Assembly (NCBI RefSeq): GCF_000762875.2
Contig: NZ_JRMP02000003.1
Coordinates: 124,001 to 188,000 of the forward strand
Direction: 5' to 3'
DNA: 64,000 bases
DNA from: Helicobacter saguini
GTDB lineage: Bacteria; Campylobacterota; Campylobacteria; Campylobacterales; Helicobacteraceae
Positions 40,544 to 47,889 of the stretch are shown here, one piece after another. The translations under genes were made by a program, and so were the position numbers. The first letter of the stretch is position 1, and each line of letters opens with the position of its first letter. The notes beneath the pieces were generated by a model. The model did not search any database. It saw only the letters and a list, made by a program, of their open reading frames with translations, and had not been told where the DNA came from.

Positions 40544-42208
40544 ATGGAAAAAGTGTATTTTAAGACTTTTGGGTGTCGTAGTAATTTGTATGATACGCAG
40601 GTGATGATTCATAGTTTATTGCGAGATTCTAAGGATTTTGTCCGTGAAGATTTGCGAGATTCTAAGGATTTAGATTCTATAAAAAATATGGAATCTAGTT
40701 TGCAAGATTCTAAGGATTTTGGTTTGGAAAAGGTGGGGGATTCTAAAGATTCAAAGTTAGGAAATTTAGAACTTTCAAACGTGAAAAGCAAAAAAGATTC
40801 TAAGATAGGAAATATAGAATTTTTTAGTAAAAAAGTTATAGAATCTACGTTACTAGATTCTAAAAATTTAGATTCTATAAAAAATATGGAATCTAGTTTG
40901 CAAGATTCTAAGGATTTTGGTTTGGAAAACTCGTGCTTTGAAAAGTCACAAGATTCTAATAAAAAAAAATACTTAGTCGTGGAGAGCGAGAGTGAAGCTA
41001 GTATAATTGTGATAAATTCCTGCACGGTCACAAATAAGGCGGATAGGGAAGTGAGAAGCTATGCTAGGAAATGCACAAAGGAGGGCAAACGCGTGATTTT
41101 CACAGGCTGTGGTGTGAAGCATTTGGGTAAAAATCTTTTTAAGCAAAATGCCGTCTATAGCGTGTTTTCTCACTCTCATAAAGAGGATTTAAGGGCGATT
41201 TTAGATTCTAAAAATCGTGTGAATCTTGTGAAAGAAAAAAACAAAAACCACGTAGATTCCAGCATTTTCCCACAAATTGTTGGTCGTGTGAGAGCGTTTA
41301 TTAAGATTCAAGAAGGGTGCAATTTTAAGTGCAGTTATTGCGTGATTCCTAGCGTGCGTGGGGCGGCGCGAAGTTTTAGTGAAAGGCAGATTCTAAAACA
41401 GGTTGAAATTTTGGCACAAAATGGTGTAAGTGAAGTCATTCTAACAGGCACAAATATCGGTAGCTACGGGCTTGACACGGGGTCACATATAGCAGATTTG
41501 CTATTACAAATCGATGAAATTAAGGGCATAAAACGCATTCGGCTAGGTAGCCTTGAGCCTAGCCAGATTGATGCGCGGTTTTTGGGCGTTTTGGGGGAGC
41601 TTAGGAGCCTAGAAAAGCACCTGCACATCGCCATTCAGCACACGCATCCTACTATGCTAAAGATTATGAATCGTAAGAATACTTTTGAGCGTGATTTGGA
41701 GCTTTTTTGTGAGCTTTCAAGTCGTGGAATGACGCTTGGCACGGACTTTATAGTCGGTCATAATGGAGAGAGTGAGAGCATTTTTGAGAGTGCGTTGCAA
41801 AATTTGCAAAAGCTGCCGCTAACGCACATTCACCCCTTTATTTATTCGCCGCGATTAGGGACTGCTTCGGCGAAAAATGCGGAGGGGCTAGAAATTGTGC
41901 GTGGTGATGTGGCTAAAAAAAGGTTGCGTTTAGTGCAGAATATGATAGAGCAGAAAAATCTAGATTTTAGAATGCGAAATAAAGATAAGATTCTAAAAGT
42001 GCTAATAGATGGCGAAAAAAATTATGAAAATAATAATGTTATAGAATCTTACATTACAGGGCTTGATGAATATTTTAATAGAATTTTAGTGCCGCTGCAA
42101 TCTAAGTTTTTAGATTCTATAGAATCTGTGAAAAAAGGTAGCTGGATTGAAGTAAGTCAATATGATGTAAAAGATTATAATATTGCTAATAATTTTAGGA
42201 TTTTATAA
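40544..42208 (+). CDS. mtaB: tRNA t6A37 methylthiotransferase (MtaB-type)
   Basis: MtaB is a radical-SAM enzyme that adds a methylthio group to t6A37 of some tRNAs. The N-terminal UPF0004 domain is present but split: VYFKTFGCRSNLYDTQV at the start, then VINSCTVTNKADREVRSYAR and IFTGCGVKHLG after an insert. The radical-SAM Cys triad is IQEGCNFKCSYCVIPSVRG. A TRAM-like tail closes the protein. Residues about 26-141 are a heptamer-coded insert with an internal duplication: LDSIKNMESSLQDSKDFGLE occurs twice. It interrupts the Fe-S domain between its first and second Cys, so the insert must loop out. The stop overlaps the ruvX start as TAATG. Assignment to MtaB rather than MiaB follows the GCRSN and IPSVRG motifs. 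Confidence 0.9.
   Translation: MEKVYFKTFGCRSNLYDTQVMIHSLLRDSKDFVREDLRDSKDLDSIKNMESSLQDSKDFGLEKVGDSKDSKLGNLELSNVKSKKDSKIGNIEFFSKKVIESTLLDSKNLDSIKNMESSLQDSKDFGLENSCFEKSQDSNKKKYLVVESESEASIIVINSCTVTNKADREVRSYARKCTKEGKRVIFTGCGVKHLGKNLFKQNAVYSVFSHSHKEDLRAILDSKNRVNLVKEKNKNHVDSSIFPQIVGRVRAFIKIQEGCNFKCSYCVIPSVRGAARSFSERQILKQVEILAQNGVSEVILTGTNIGSYGLDTGSHIADLLLQIDEIKGIKRIRLGSLEPSQIDARFLGVLGELRSLEKHLHIAIQHTHPTMLKIMNRKNTFERDLELFCELSSRGMTLGTDFIVGHNGESESIFESALQNLQKLPLTHIHPFIYSPRLGTASAKNAEGLEIVRGDVAKKRLRLVQNMIEQKNLDFRMRNKDKILKVLIDGEKNYENNNVIESYITGLDEYFNRILVPLQSKFLDSIESVKKGSWIEVSQYDVKDYNIANNFRIL
40620..40965. repeat. Heptamer cluster with an internal duplication in mtaB
   Basis: Two near-identical blocks of about 60 bp (starting near 40,669 and 40,868), each reading TTAGATTCTATAAAAAATAT then GGAATCTAGTTTGCAAGATT and onward, are separated by about 140 bp. 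The cluster is entirely in frame. Confidence 0.85.
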
Positions 42209-42771
42209 TGGAAAATGAAAGTTTAGATTCTATAAATGTTGGTCTCTCTAAAGTTGGGGACTTAGATTCTAAAATTACTAATTTTTTAACTAAAAAGTTA
42301 GAATCTAATGGCAGTAATAAAGTTATAGAATCTAGAACTTTTGATAGAATCTATGCCATAGATTTTGGCTTAAAAAAAATAGGCGTAGCAAAATTAGTAA
42401 ATAATATCGCTCTGCCCTTGCCAGCTATCATTCGTAAAAATCGCAATCAAGCAGCTCGTGATTTAATGGATTTAGTTACAGAATCTAGAACTTTTGATAG
42501 TGAAAAACTCATATTAGTTGTTGGAGTCACGAGTTTAGATTCTAATGAAAAGGCTAATGAATTTAAGCGTAGAATTATACATTTTATAACTTTAATGGAT
42601 TTTAAGGGCAAAATAATTTTTGTAGATGAAAATCTAAGTAGCCTTGAGGCTGAGAGTAAAATCATTGATAGAAAGTATAAAAAGCGTCAAAATATCCGCA
42701 CAAACGGGGCTTTGGATAGTATTAGCGCGTGTATAATTTTGGAACGTTTTATGGAATCTAAGTTAATATAA
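42208..42771 (+). CDS. ruvX: Holliday junction resolvase-like protein RuvX (YqgF)
   Basis: YqgF-family proteins are small RNase H-fold nucleases that take part in rRNA 5'-end maturation and possibly recombination. The catalytic residues are visible: Asp in RIYAIDFGLKKIGVAK, Glu in IIFVDENLSSLEAE and Asp in GALDSISACIILERF. The usual protein starts right at the first motif. Here about 46 extra residues precede it (ENESLDSINVGLSKVGDLDS and on), coded by the heptamer. The ATG overlaps the mtaB stop (TAATG), so translational coupling fixes the start. The nearby 5' end of the ATP-grasp gene is 85 bp downstream. Confidence 0.85.
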   Translation: MENESLDSINVGLSKVGDLDSKITNFLTKKLESNGSNKVIESRTFDRIYAIDFGLKKIGVAKLVNNIALPLPAIIRKNRNQAARDLMDLVTESRTFDSEKLILVVGVTSLDSNEKANEFKRRIIHFITLMDFKGKIIFVDENLSSLEAESKIIDRKYKKRQNIRTNGALDSISACIILERFMESKLI

Positions 42772-42856
42772 TCTAAGTTTTTAGAATCTAGTTTTGTAGA
42801 ATCTAGCAAGAAAAATATGCTATAATTTTTTTCTTACTAAAATTAAAAGGAAAAAT

Positions 42857-44192
42857 ATGGGGTTAATTAAATTGATAAAAAGTTCTAAAATTTATAAGGA
42901 TTATCGTGCTGGGCGAAAGGAAAAAGGAGCGTTTGAACGTGATTTAAAATTTTTTACAAAAAGACATCAAACAATCTTTGGCTACACTCCTGATTTTGCA
43001 AATCCTAAGACGTTTAATGAGAAAATAAATCATCGCAGTTTGTATGATAGAAATCCGCTATACACGCCACTTGCGGATAAGCTAAAGGCGCGGATTTATA
43101 TTAATTTTATGTTGCGTGATTTTGTGGATTCTGTTTCTTTAGATTCTCAAAAAACGGCTAATAATGCAATGGGGGGGGGGGGTAAATCATAACTTTATCC
43201 CTAAAAAGTTAGCAAATTTGGAATCTAACTCCAAAGATTCTAACCCACAAGATTCTATAAAAACAATAAAAAATAAAATAGATTGCCACGAATTTGCTAA
43301 CGCAAATTCTCTCAATAACAAAGATTCTAAAAACTTAGAAAATCCGCAACATTTTAATAGTGTAGATTCCATAAATCAATACTTTATAGAATCTAAAAAT
43401 AATCCTGTTTTGGCTTTATTAAATGAAGATTCTAAGCTAGATTCTATCTCTAGTCAATTTAACATTCCAAAAGAGATTCTAAAAACACTTTTTTCGCCCA
43501 TAGATTTTGTAACAAAAGAGCTTTTTTACACAAATAACTGCCCATTTTTGCCTAAACTTTATGGAATCTATAAAAACACAAAAGAGATTGATTTTGAGGC
43601 TTTGCCAAATTCTTTTGTGCTAAAAACAAATCATGATTGCGGCGGCGTAGTCATTGTAGAAAATAAACAAGGACTACTAGAAAATCGATACATTTTGGAG
43701 CAAATGTTACAAAAATTAGAACATCACCTGCACTCAAATTATTATGATATAAGTCGCGAATATCATTACAAAGCTATAGAATCTAGAATTTTTGCTGAGG
43801 AAATGTTATATGAAAAACAAGATAAAACTACAAAGATTCCAGAAAATTTTCGCTATTTTACATTTCAAAATGCGGATAAATTAATTATTCAAGTAGATGA
43901 TGCAAACTATGAGCATACGCATATCAGGCACTTTTATGATGATAAATGGAATTTTTTGCCTTTTACCTACAATTTTGAAGTGTTGAAAGATGAAATAAAA
44001 AAACCAGCCGCCCTAAATACGATGAATAAAATCGCTAGAATCTTGTTAGGAAACTTCAGTTTTATCCGCATTGATTTATACGCACTAGATAAAAAAGTGT
44101 ATGTTGGGGAGCTGACTTTCACACCATTTGGTGGTTCGTGTAAATTTAAACCTAGTGAATATGATAAAATTTTGGGAGATATGTGGAAATAA
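42857..44192 (+). CDS. ATP-grasp (TupA-like) glycan enzyme, phase-variable, frame currently OFF
   Basis: This is a predicted ATP-grasp enzyme of the TupA/glycosyltransferase-like family found in capsule and LOS loci. The first part (AAAAGGAAAAAT then ATG) contains RHQTIFGYTPDFANPKTFNE and YTPLADKLKARIYI, the family start. It stops at 43,192 right after a G12 run. The second frame continues with heptamer-coded linkers and CPFLPKLYGIYKNTKEIDF, LPNSFVLKTNHDCGGVVIVE, RIFAEEMLYE and VYVGELTFTPFGGSCKF, the ATP-grasp core. Eleven or fourteen Gs would join the parts into about 444 residues. Between the tract and the core lie roughly 100 residues of repeat-coded sequence. Aminotransferase and HAD remnants follow. 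Confidence 0.82.
43171..43182 (+). repeat. Homopolymer G12 phase-variation tract in the ATP-grasp gene
   Basis: Twelve Gs after GCAAT. In the frame of the upstream ATG they lead to TAA eight bases later; 11 or 14 Gs would continue into the ATP-grasp core. The off product is about 111 residues with no active site. Confidence 0.93.
43281..43316. repeat. Palindromic repeat GATTGCCACG-AATTTGC/GCAAATT inside the ATP-grasp gene
   Basis: AATTTGC and GCAAATT form a perfect 7-bp stem with a 4-base loop, preceded by GATTGCCACG. It resembles the element at 28,724-28,770, which carries the complement GTGGCAATC. In frame it reads IDCHEFANANS. Confidence 0.5.
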
Positions 44193-44468
44193 TTAATCAT
44201 TAAAAAAGTTATAGAATCTAGAACTTATTTTTGTAAAAAATTAAGTGAAATGAATATAAAATATTATGAAAGTTATGCGAATTTTATCCTTATAAAAGTT
44301 AGAAATAATAGAACTTTTGTAGATTTTTTAGAATCTAAAAATATTTTTATCCGCGATTATTCACATATTTTACAAAATCATTGTAGAATCACAATTGGCA
44401 CGAAGAAACAAATGAAAAAAGTTATAGATTCCATAAGGAGATACGTTGAAAAAGTTAGCAATATTTGA
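44193..44468 (+). pseudogene. Remnant of an aminotransferase (HisC-like C-terminus)
   Basis: An open stretch from just after the ATP-grasp stop encodes RTYFCKKLSEMNIKYYESYA followed by NFILIKV and IFIRDYSHI...CRITIGTKKQMKKVID. This is the last quarter of a histidinol-phosphate aminotransferase-like class I/II aminotransferase. The catalytic lysine domain is missing. An ATG at 44,250 could start a 72-residue fragment, but it has no ribosome binding site and no stand-alone domain. The stretch begins with a heptamer-bearing sequence (GTTATAGAATCTAGAACTT), suggesting that a deletion joined here. Confidence 0.7.
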
Positions 44469-44700
44469 CTTTTGCGAGACATTAGTTAATTTCCAAACCT
44501 TAGCAAAATTCTTAGAATTAGTGCGAGTTAAAAAGCTAAATCCACTTTTTCCAGAGCTTACAAATGACGCAAATGTCGAGTTTAAAGAGCTTTTTCACCT
44601 GCCTATTTTTAAAGCAGAAATTTTAACAAAAGAATTTTTAAATGAATATTTATTACCAAATGTGAATGAAAAAGTTATAGAAAGGCTAACTTTTTTATAA
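44446..44700 (+). pseudogene. Truncated HAD-superfamily phosphatase
   Basis: A TTG start at 44,446 with AAGGAG upstream opens KKLAIFDFCETLVNFQTLAK, the first motif of HAD hydrolases from glycan loci (these often have DFC in place of DFD). The frame ends after 84 codons, whereas complete proteins have 200 or more residues, so motifs II to IV are missing. It overlaps the aminotransferase remnant by 23 bp. Such pairs, an aminotransferase plus a HAD protein next to an ATP-grasp or glycosyltransferase gene, suggest a degraded surface-polysaccharide locus. Confidence 0.7.
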
Positions 44701-44809
44701 AGTTAGAATCTAAAAATCAAGGCAATATACGCCGAAATATTGATGATAGAGTGAATTTACAGCTTCTAGTAACATAATTTAGTTTTAATATGAAAACTTT
44801 TCAAAATCT

Positions 44810-45754
44810 CTAAGCATTCAAAAAAGATTCTATATTTCCTGCGACTTTTTTTAGTAGCACATTTTTTGTGTCTTTATACGCCCACGCGATGTGTGGCGTG
44901 ATTAAAATGCGGCGTGATAGCTTAGAATCTGCCATGATTTCTAGCAGCGGATTATTAGATTCCATAGGCTCGTGTTTTAGCACATCCGCGCCAAAATAAA
45001 AGTCCTGCCCACCTTTCAAAGCAGCCGCCACATCGCTCTCATTCACAATGCCACCACGCCCAAGATTAAGCAAAATCGCGCCTTTTTTTAGCTTTTTTAT
45101 AGAATCTAGCGTGATTAAGTTATTCGTCTGCTCGTTAAAAGGCGCGTGAATGCTTATTATATCGCACTCCGCTAACATCGCGTCCAGCGACTTATGTGGC
45201 ACATTTTCCTTGCGAATATGCCCGCTGGTGCTATGGTAGCTCACATCCGCGCCAAAGGCTTGCGCCAACGCACACACACGCTTGCCAATCGCGCCATAGC
45301 CGATAATCCCCCAACTTTTCGCATACAAGTCGTGCAGCTCCCGCTCCAAATGGCAGAAAATCTCGCTCTTAGCCCACTCCCCACGAGCCACGTAGTGCGT
45401 GTAGTAGGGCATTTCACCCAAAAAGTTTAACGCTAAAGCAAGTGTGTGTTGCGCCACCGCGAATGTGGAGTATCCTGCGACATTTTTGACCGCGATATTT
45501 AGGCGTTTTGCCGCGACTAAATCGATGTTATTTGTGCCGGTTGCGGTGATGCAAATGAGTTTTAATTTTGGCAATTTTTCTAGCGTTTCGGCATTCAAAA
45601 CGACTTTGTTTGTGATAATGATTTCCGCGTCCTTAGAACGTTCAATAATTTCGTTACTTTTTGTAACAGGATAGCTTACAAACTCGCCAAATTTCTCAAA
45701 AATCTTACTATCAAACTCACCCAAAGTCGCCCTATCAAGCATAACAATTTTCAT
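44810..45754 (-). CDS. D-2-hydroxyacid dehydrogenase (hydroxypyruvate/glycerate type)
   Basis: This is a cytosolic NAD(P)H-dependent oxidoreductase of the 2-hydroxyacid family. The start at 45,754 (MKIVMLDRATLGEFDS) has AAAGGAGAAAAT upstream; the frame itself opens 29 codons earlier. The dinucleotide motif is SWGIIGYGAIGKRVCALAQA, followed by the catalytic-region INLGRGGIVNE-type segment (here LLNLGRGGIVNESDV) and the catalytic His in RILITPHIAW. Its 314-residue length is normal. The sequence resembles HprA-type glycerate dehydrogenases, but substrate choice in this family cannot be read from motifs. No heptamer insert is present. Confidence 0.86.
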   Translation of the reverse strand: MKIVMLDRATLGEFDSKIFEKFGEFVSYPVTKSNEIIERSKDAEIIITNKVVLNAETLEKLPKLKLICITATGTNNIDLVAAKRLNIAVKNVAGYSTFAVAQHTLALALNFLGEMPYYTHYVARGEWAKSEIFCHLERELHDLYAKSWGIIGYGAIGKRVCALAQAFGADVSYHSTSGHIRKENVPHKSLDAMLAECDIISIHAPFNEQTNNLITLDSIKKLKKGAILLNLGRGGIVNESDVAAALKGGQDFYFGADVLKHEPMESNNPLLEIMADSKLSRRILITPHIAWAYKDTKNVLLKKVAGNIESFLNA

Positions 45755-45884
45755 ATTTTCTCCTTTAAAACTTGTGTAATTTATAGAATCTAGCAAAAAA
45801 AATAAAAAATTCACACAAAATGTAACATTTTTTTTACGCATTAATTTTAAAGTGTTACTTTTTGAATTTACAAATGTATTTAAC

Positions 45885-46466
45885 TTAGAATCTATAATTC
45901 ACATTCACGCCATAATATTGTCCGCCAAGGTCGTCATAGCCTATGTCTGGCGTGATTATGACTTTGGTTTGTGGGATGTATTTTGTGGTGAAAAGGTAGG
46001 CAAAGCCCCAGGCTATGCTGCCGCCTACGATGGTTTGCAAAATCGTGTGTTTGCGTGCATGCACGCGGCTAGCAGCAGTGACTACGCCTAGTGCGATGAC
46101 GGGCAATGCGGGCTTCCAGCCGTAGCGATAATACACATAGCCAGCCGCGCTAAAGCCCCCTGCGGTATGTCCGCTTGGCATGCCCTTGTAGTCGGTGTTT
46201 AGCGGGCGTTTGGAGAATAGTATGTCTGCGCCTTGTGCGGCGGCGAACTCGTTTGTGCGTTTGATTAGCTCGACTGCGCCTTGCGTGGCTAGGCTGCCTA
46301 GTGCTACTTGCCATGCGCCCTCATAGTCTTTAATGCCGATGCTTACGATAAATGCGCCAACAGGGGCTAATGTAAGTATATCACCTAGCTTTTCAAACTC
46401 ACCACGTGCATAACTTTGCGTAGAAAAAGTTATAAAAAATATAATAAAAAATAAAAGTTTTTTCAT
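45885..46466 (-). CDS. PAP2-family phosphatase with signal-like N-terminus
   Basis: This is the second PAP2 phosphatase of the window. The ATG at 46,466 (MKKLLFFIIFFITFSTQSYA) has AAGGCAAATT upstream and encodes a cleavable-looking signal. Active-site motifs are LFSKRPLNTDYKG, MPSGHTAGGFSAAGY and ASRVHARKHTILQTIVGG. As in the other PAP2 protein, Gln stands where Asp often follows the last His. The C-terminus (YYGVNVNYRF) ends in Phe like an outer-membrane strand, which is odd for this family. Candidate roles are phosphate removal from lipid A or undecaprenyl diphosphate; neither can be confirmed. Confidence 0.78.
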   Translation of the reverse strand: MKKLLFFIIFFITFSTQSYARGEFEKLGDILTLAPVGAFIVSIGIKDYEGAWQVALGSLATQGAVELIKRTNEFAAAQGADILFSKRPLNTDYKGMPSGHTAGGFSAAGYVYYRYGWKPALPVIALGVVTAASRVHARKHTILQTIVGGSIAWGFAYLFTTKYIPQTKVIITPDIGYDDLGGQYYGVNVNYRF

Positions 46467-46602
46467 AATTTGCCTTAATATTTTAGATGCAACCAAGAAT
46501 TTTACATAAAAGATAATAAAAAATCAAAATATTTCAACTAATTTATATAATATAGATTCAATAAATTTAAGCTAAAATTCTAAAATTATTTCGAGATAGA
46601 GT

Positions 46603-46836
46603 ATGGTAATGAATAAAGTTGAAATTCGAAGATTTTTGGCGCTTATGGAATTTTTTTATGGCTTTTTGTTTGGCATAGCGATTTTTTCTAGCGTGTTAGC
46701 CTTTCTTATGTCACCTGATTTTTTAAGTGGGCTGTTTTTTGGTGTTTGCATATTTGGATTTTTTTTATTTCTTTGCATGATTGCTAGATATTGTATTATT
46801 CGTATTAAGATTTCTTTACACTCTTTAGAATCTTAA
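46603..46836 (+). CDS. Small two-helix membrane protein of unknown function
   Basis: The 77-residue product has two hydrophobic segments (about 16-36 and 41-66), with a basic N-terminus and basic C-terminal tail, so both ends are probably cytosolic. I recognise no family. The start could be this ATG or one two codons later; the ribosome binding site is weak. It ends 20 bp before lptF on the same strand and is probably co-transcribed with it. The stop is preceded by a heptamer copy coding LES. Confidence 0.6.
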   Translation: MVMNKVEIRRFLALMEFFYGFLFGIAIFSSVLAFLMSPDFLSGLFFGVCIFGFFLFLCMIARYCIIRIKISLHSLES

Positions 46837-46856
46837 TGCTTTATTTGTAGGTCATT

Positions 46857-47879
46857 ATGCTATTTAAAAAATACATTTTAAAGTCTGTGGGCGAGATGTT
46901 TTTCCCATTTTTTTTCGTGCTTTTTTTTATTTCTAGTATTATTTTGGTGCTAAATATTGCCGTGCTTACAAATGGCGTCAAACTCAGTCTTGGCGACCTT
47001 TCACGCCTTTATTATTATGGTATCCCGGCGAATACTTTTTTTGTGATTGCTTTGACTTTTTATAGCGCGTGTGTGCTTGGGTTAAGTAAGCTAAGTTATG
47101 ATAGCGAAATGCTTGTTTTTTTTTCTTTGGGATATTCACCGCGTGATATTATCCGCGTTTTGCTGCCACTTTGTATTTTGGTTAGCTTTGTGCTTTTGAT
47201 GTTTTCGCTTGTGATGACGCCCGCACACAAGAGCGCGTATCGTGCGTTTATCAACTACAAAACAAGTGAAATTGATGTCAATTTAAAGCCAGGCGACTTT
47301 GGGCAAAAAATCGGCGAGTGGCTCGTGTATGTCGATAGCCAAATCGGCAAAAATGAGTATGGCGGGCTGGTGCTTTATGCGGATTCTAGCACGCAGGCTA
47401 GTGAGAATTTTATCATTGCAAAACGTGGCGTGATTGTGAATGAAAATGGCGTAATTGAGCTGCGTTTGAGCGATGGTGAAGCTTTCTTTTATGATAAAGA
47501 TTTGCTGCAAAAGGCGGAGTTTAAGGAAATGGTGGTGCGAAATTTTCTGCAAGATAGCAATTTTGAAGCACAAGATTTGATTAAATACTGGGAGGGCGCA
47601 TGGCAGGGCGATGGCAAGACTTTGAAGCGTTTGTCGCAAAGCATTTGCACGAGTTTCTTGCCACTTGTTAGCATATTTTTTATGCTATTTTTTGGGATAA
47701 AAAATCCTAGATTCCATAAAAATTATGCTTACTTTTATGTGCTAGGAAGCGGGGCGGCATATCTTATTTTAATGTATTTTTTATCAATGAAACTGCCCTT
47801 TTTAAGCCTATTTTTCCCACTTTTATGGCTACTTTTAGGCTATTTTTTGTATGTGAAATATGTTAAAAGGTTTTATTAG
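46857..47879 (+). CDS. LPS export permease of the LptF/LptG (YjgP/YjgQ) family
   Basis: LptF and LptG form the membrane part of the ABC transporter that extracts LPS from the inner membrane. The product (340 residues) has the family plan: three N-terminal helices (about 10-35, 52-75, 98-122), a periplasmic beta-jellyroll domain (about 130-260), and three C-terminal helices. Motifs include LFKKYILKSVGEMFFPFFFV at the start and LSYDSEMLVFFSLGYSPRDI in the cytosolic coupling loop. I cannot decide between LptF and LptG with certainty; LptF seems closer. It is convergent with the secretin gene, 10 bp apart. Confidence 0.85.
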   Translation: MLFKKYILKSVGEMFFPFFFVLFFISSIILVLNIAVLTNGVKLSLGDLSRLYYYGIPANTFFVIALTFYSACVLGLSKLSYDSEMLVFFSLGYSPRDIIRVLLPLCILVSFVLLMFSLVMTPAHKSAYRAFINYKTSEIDVNLKPGDFGQKIGEWLVYVDSQIGKNEYGGLVLYADSSTQASENFIIAKRGVIVNENGVIELRLSDGEAFFYDKDLLQKAEFKEMVVRNFLQDSNFEAQDLIKYWEGAWQGDGKTLKRLSQSICTSFLPLVSIFFMLFFGIKNPRFHKNYAYFYVLGSGAAYLILMYFLSMKLPFLSLFFPLLWLLLGYFLYVKYVKRFY

Positions 47880-47889
47880 AATCTAGATT

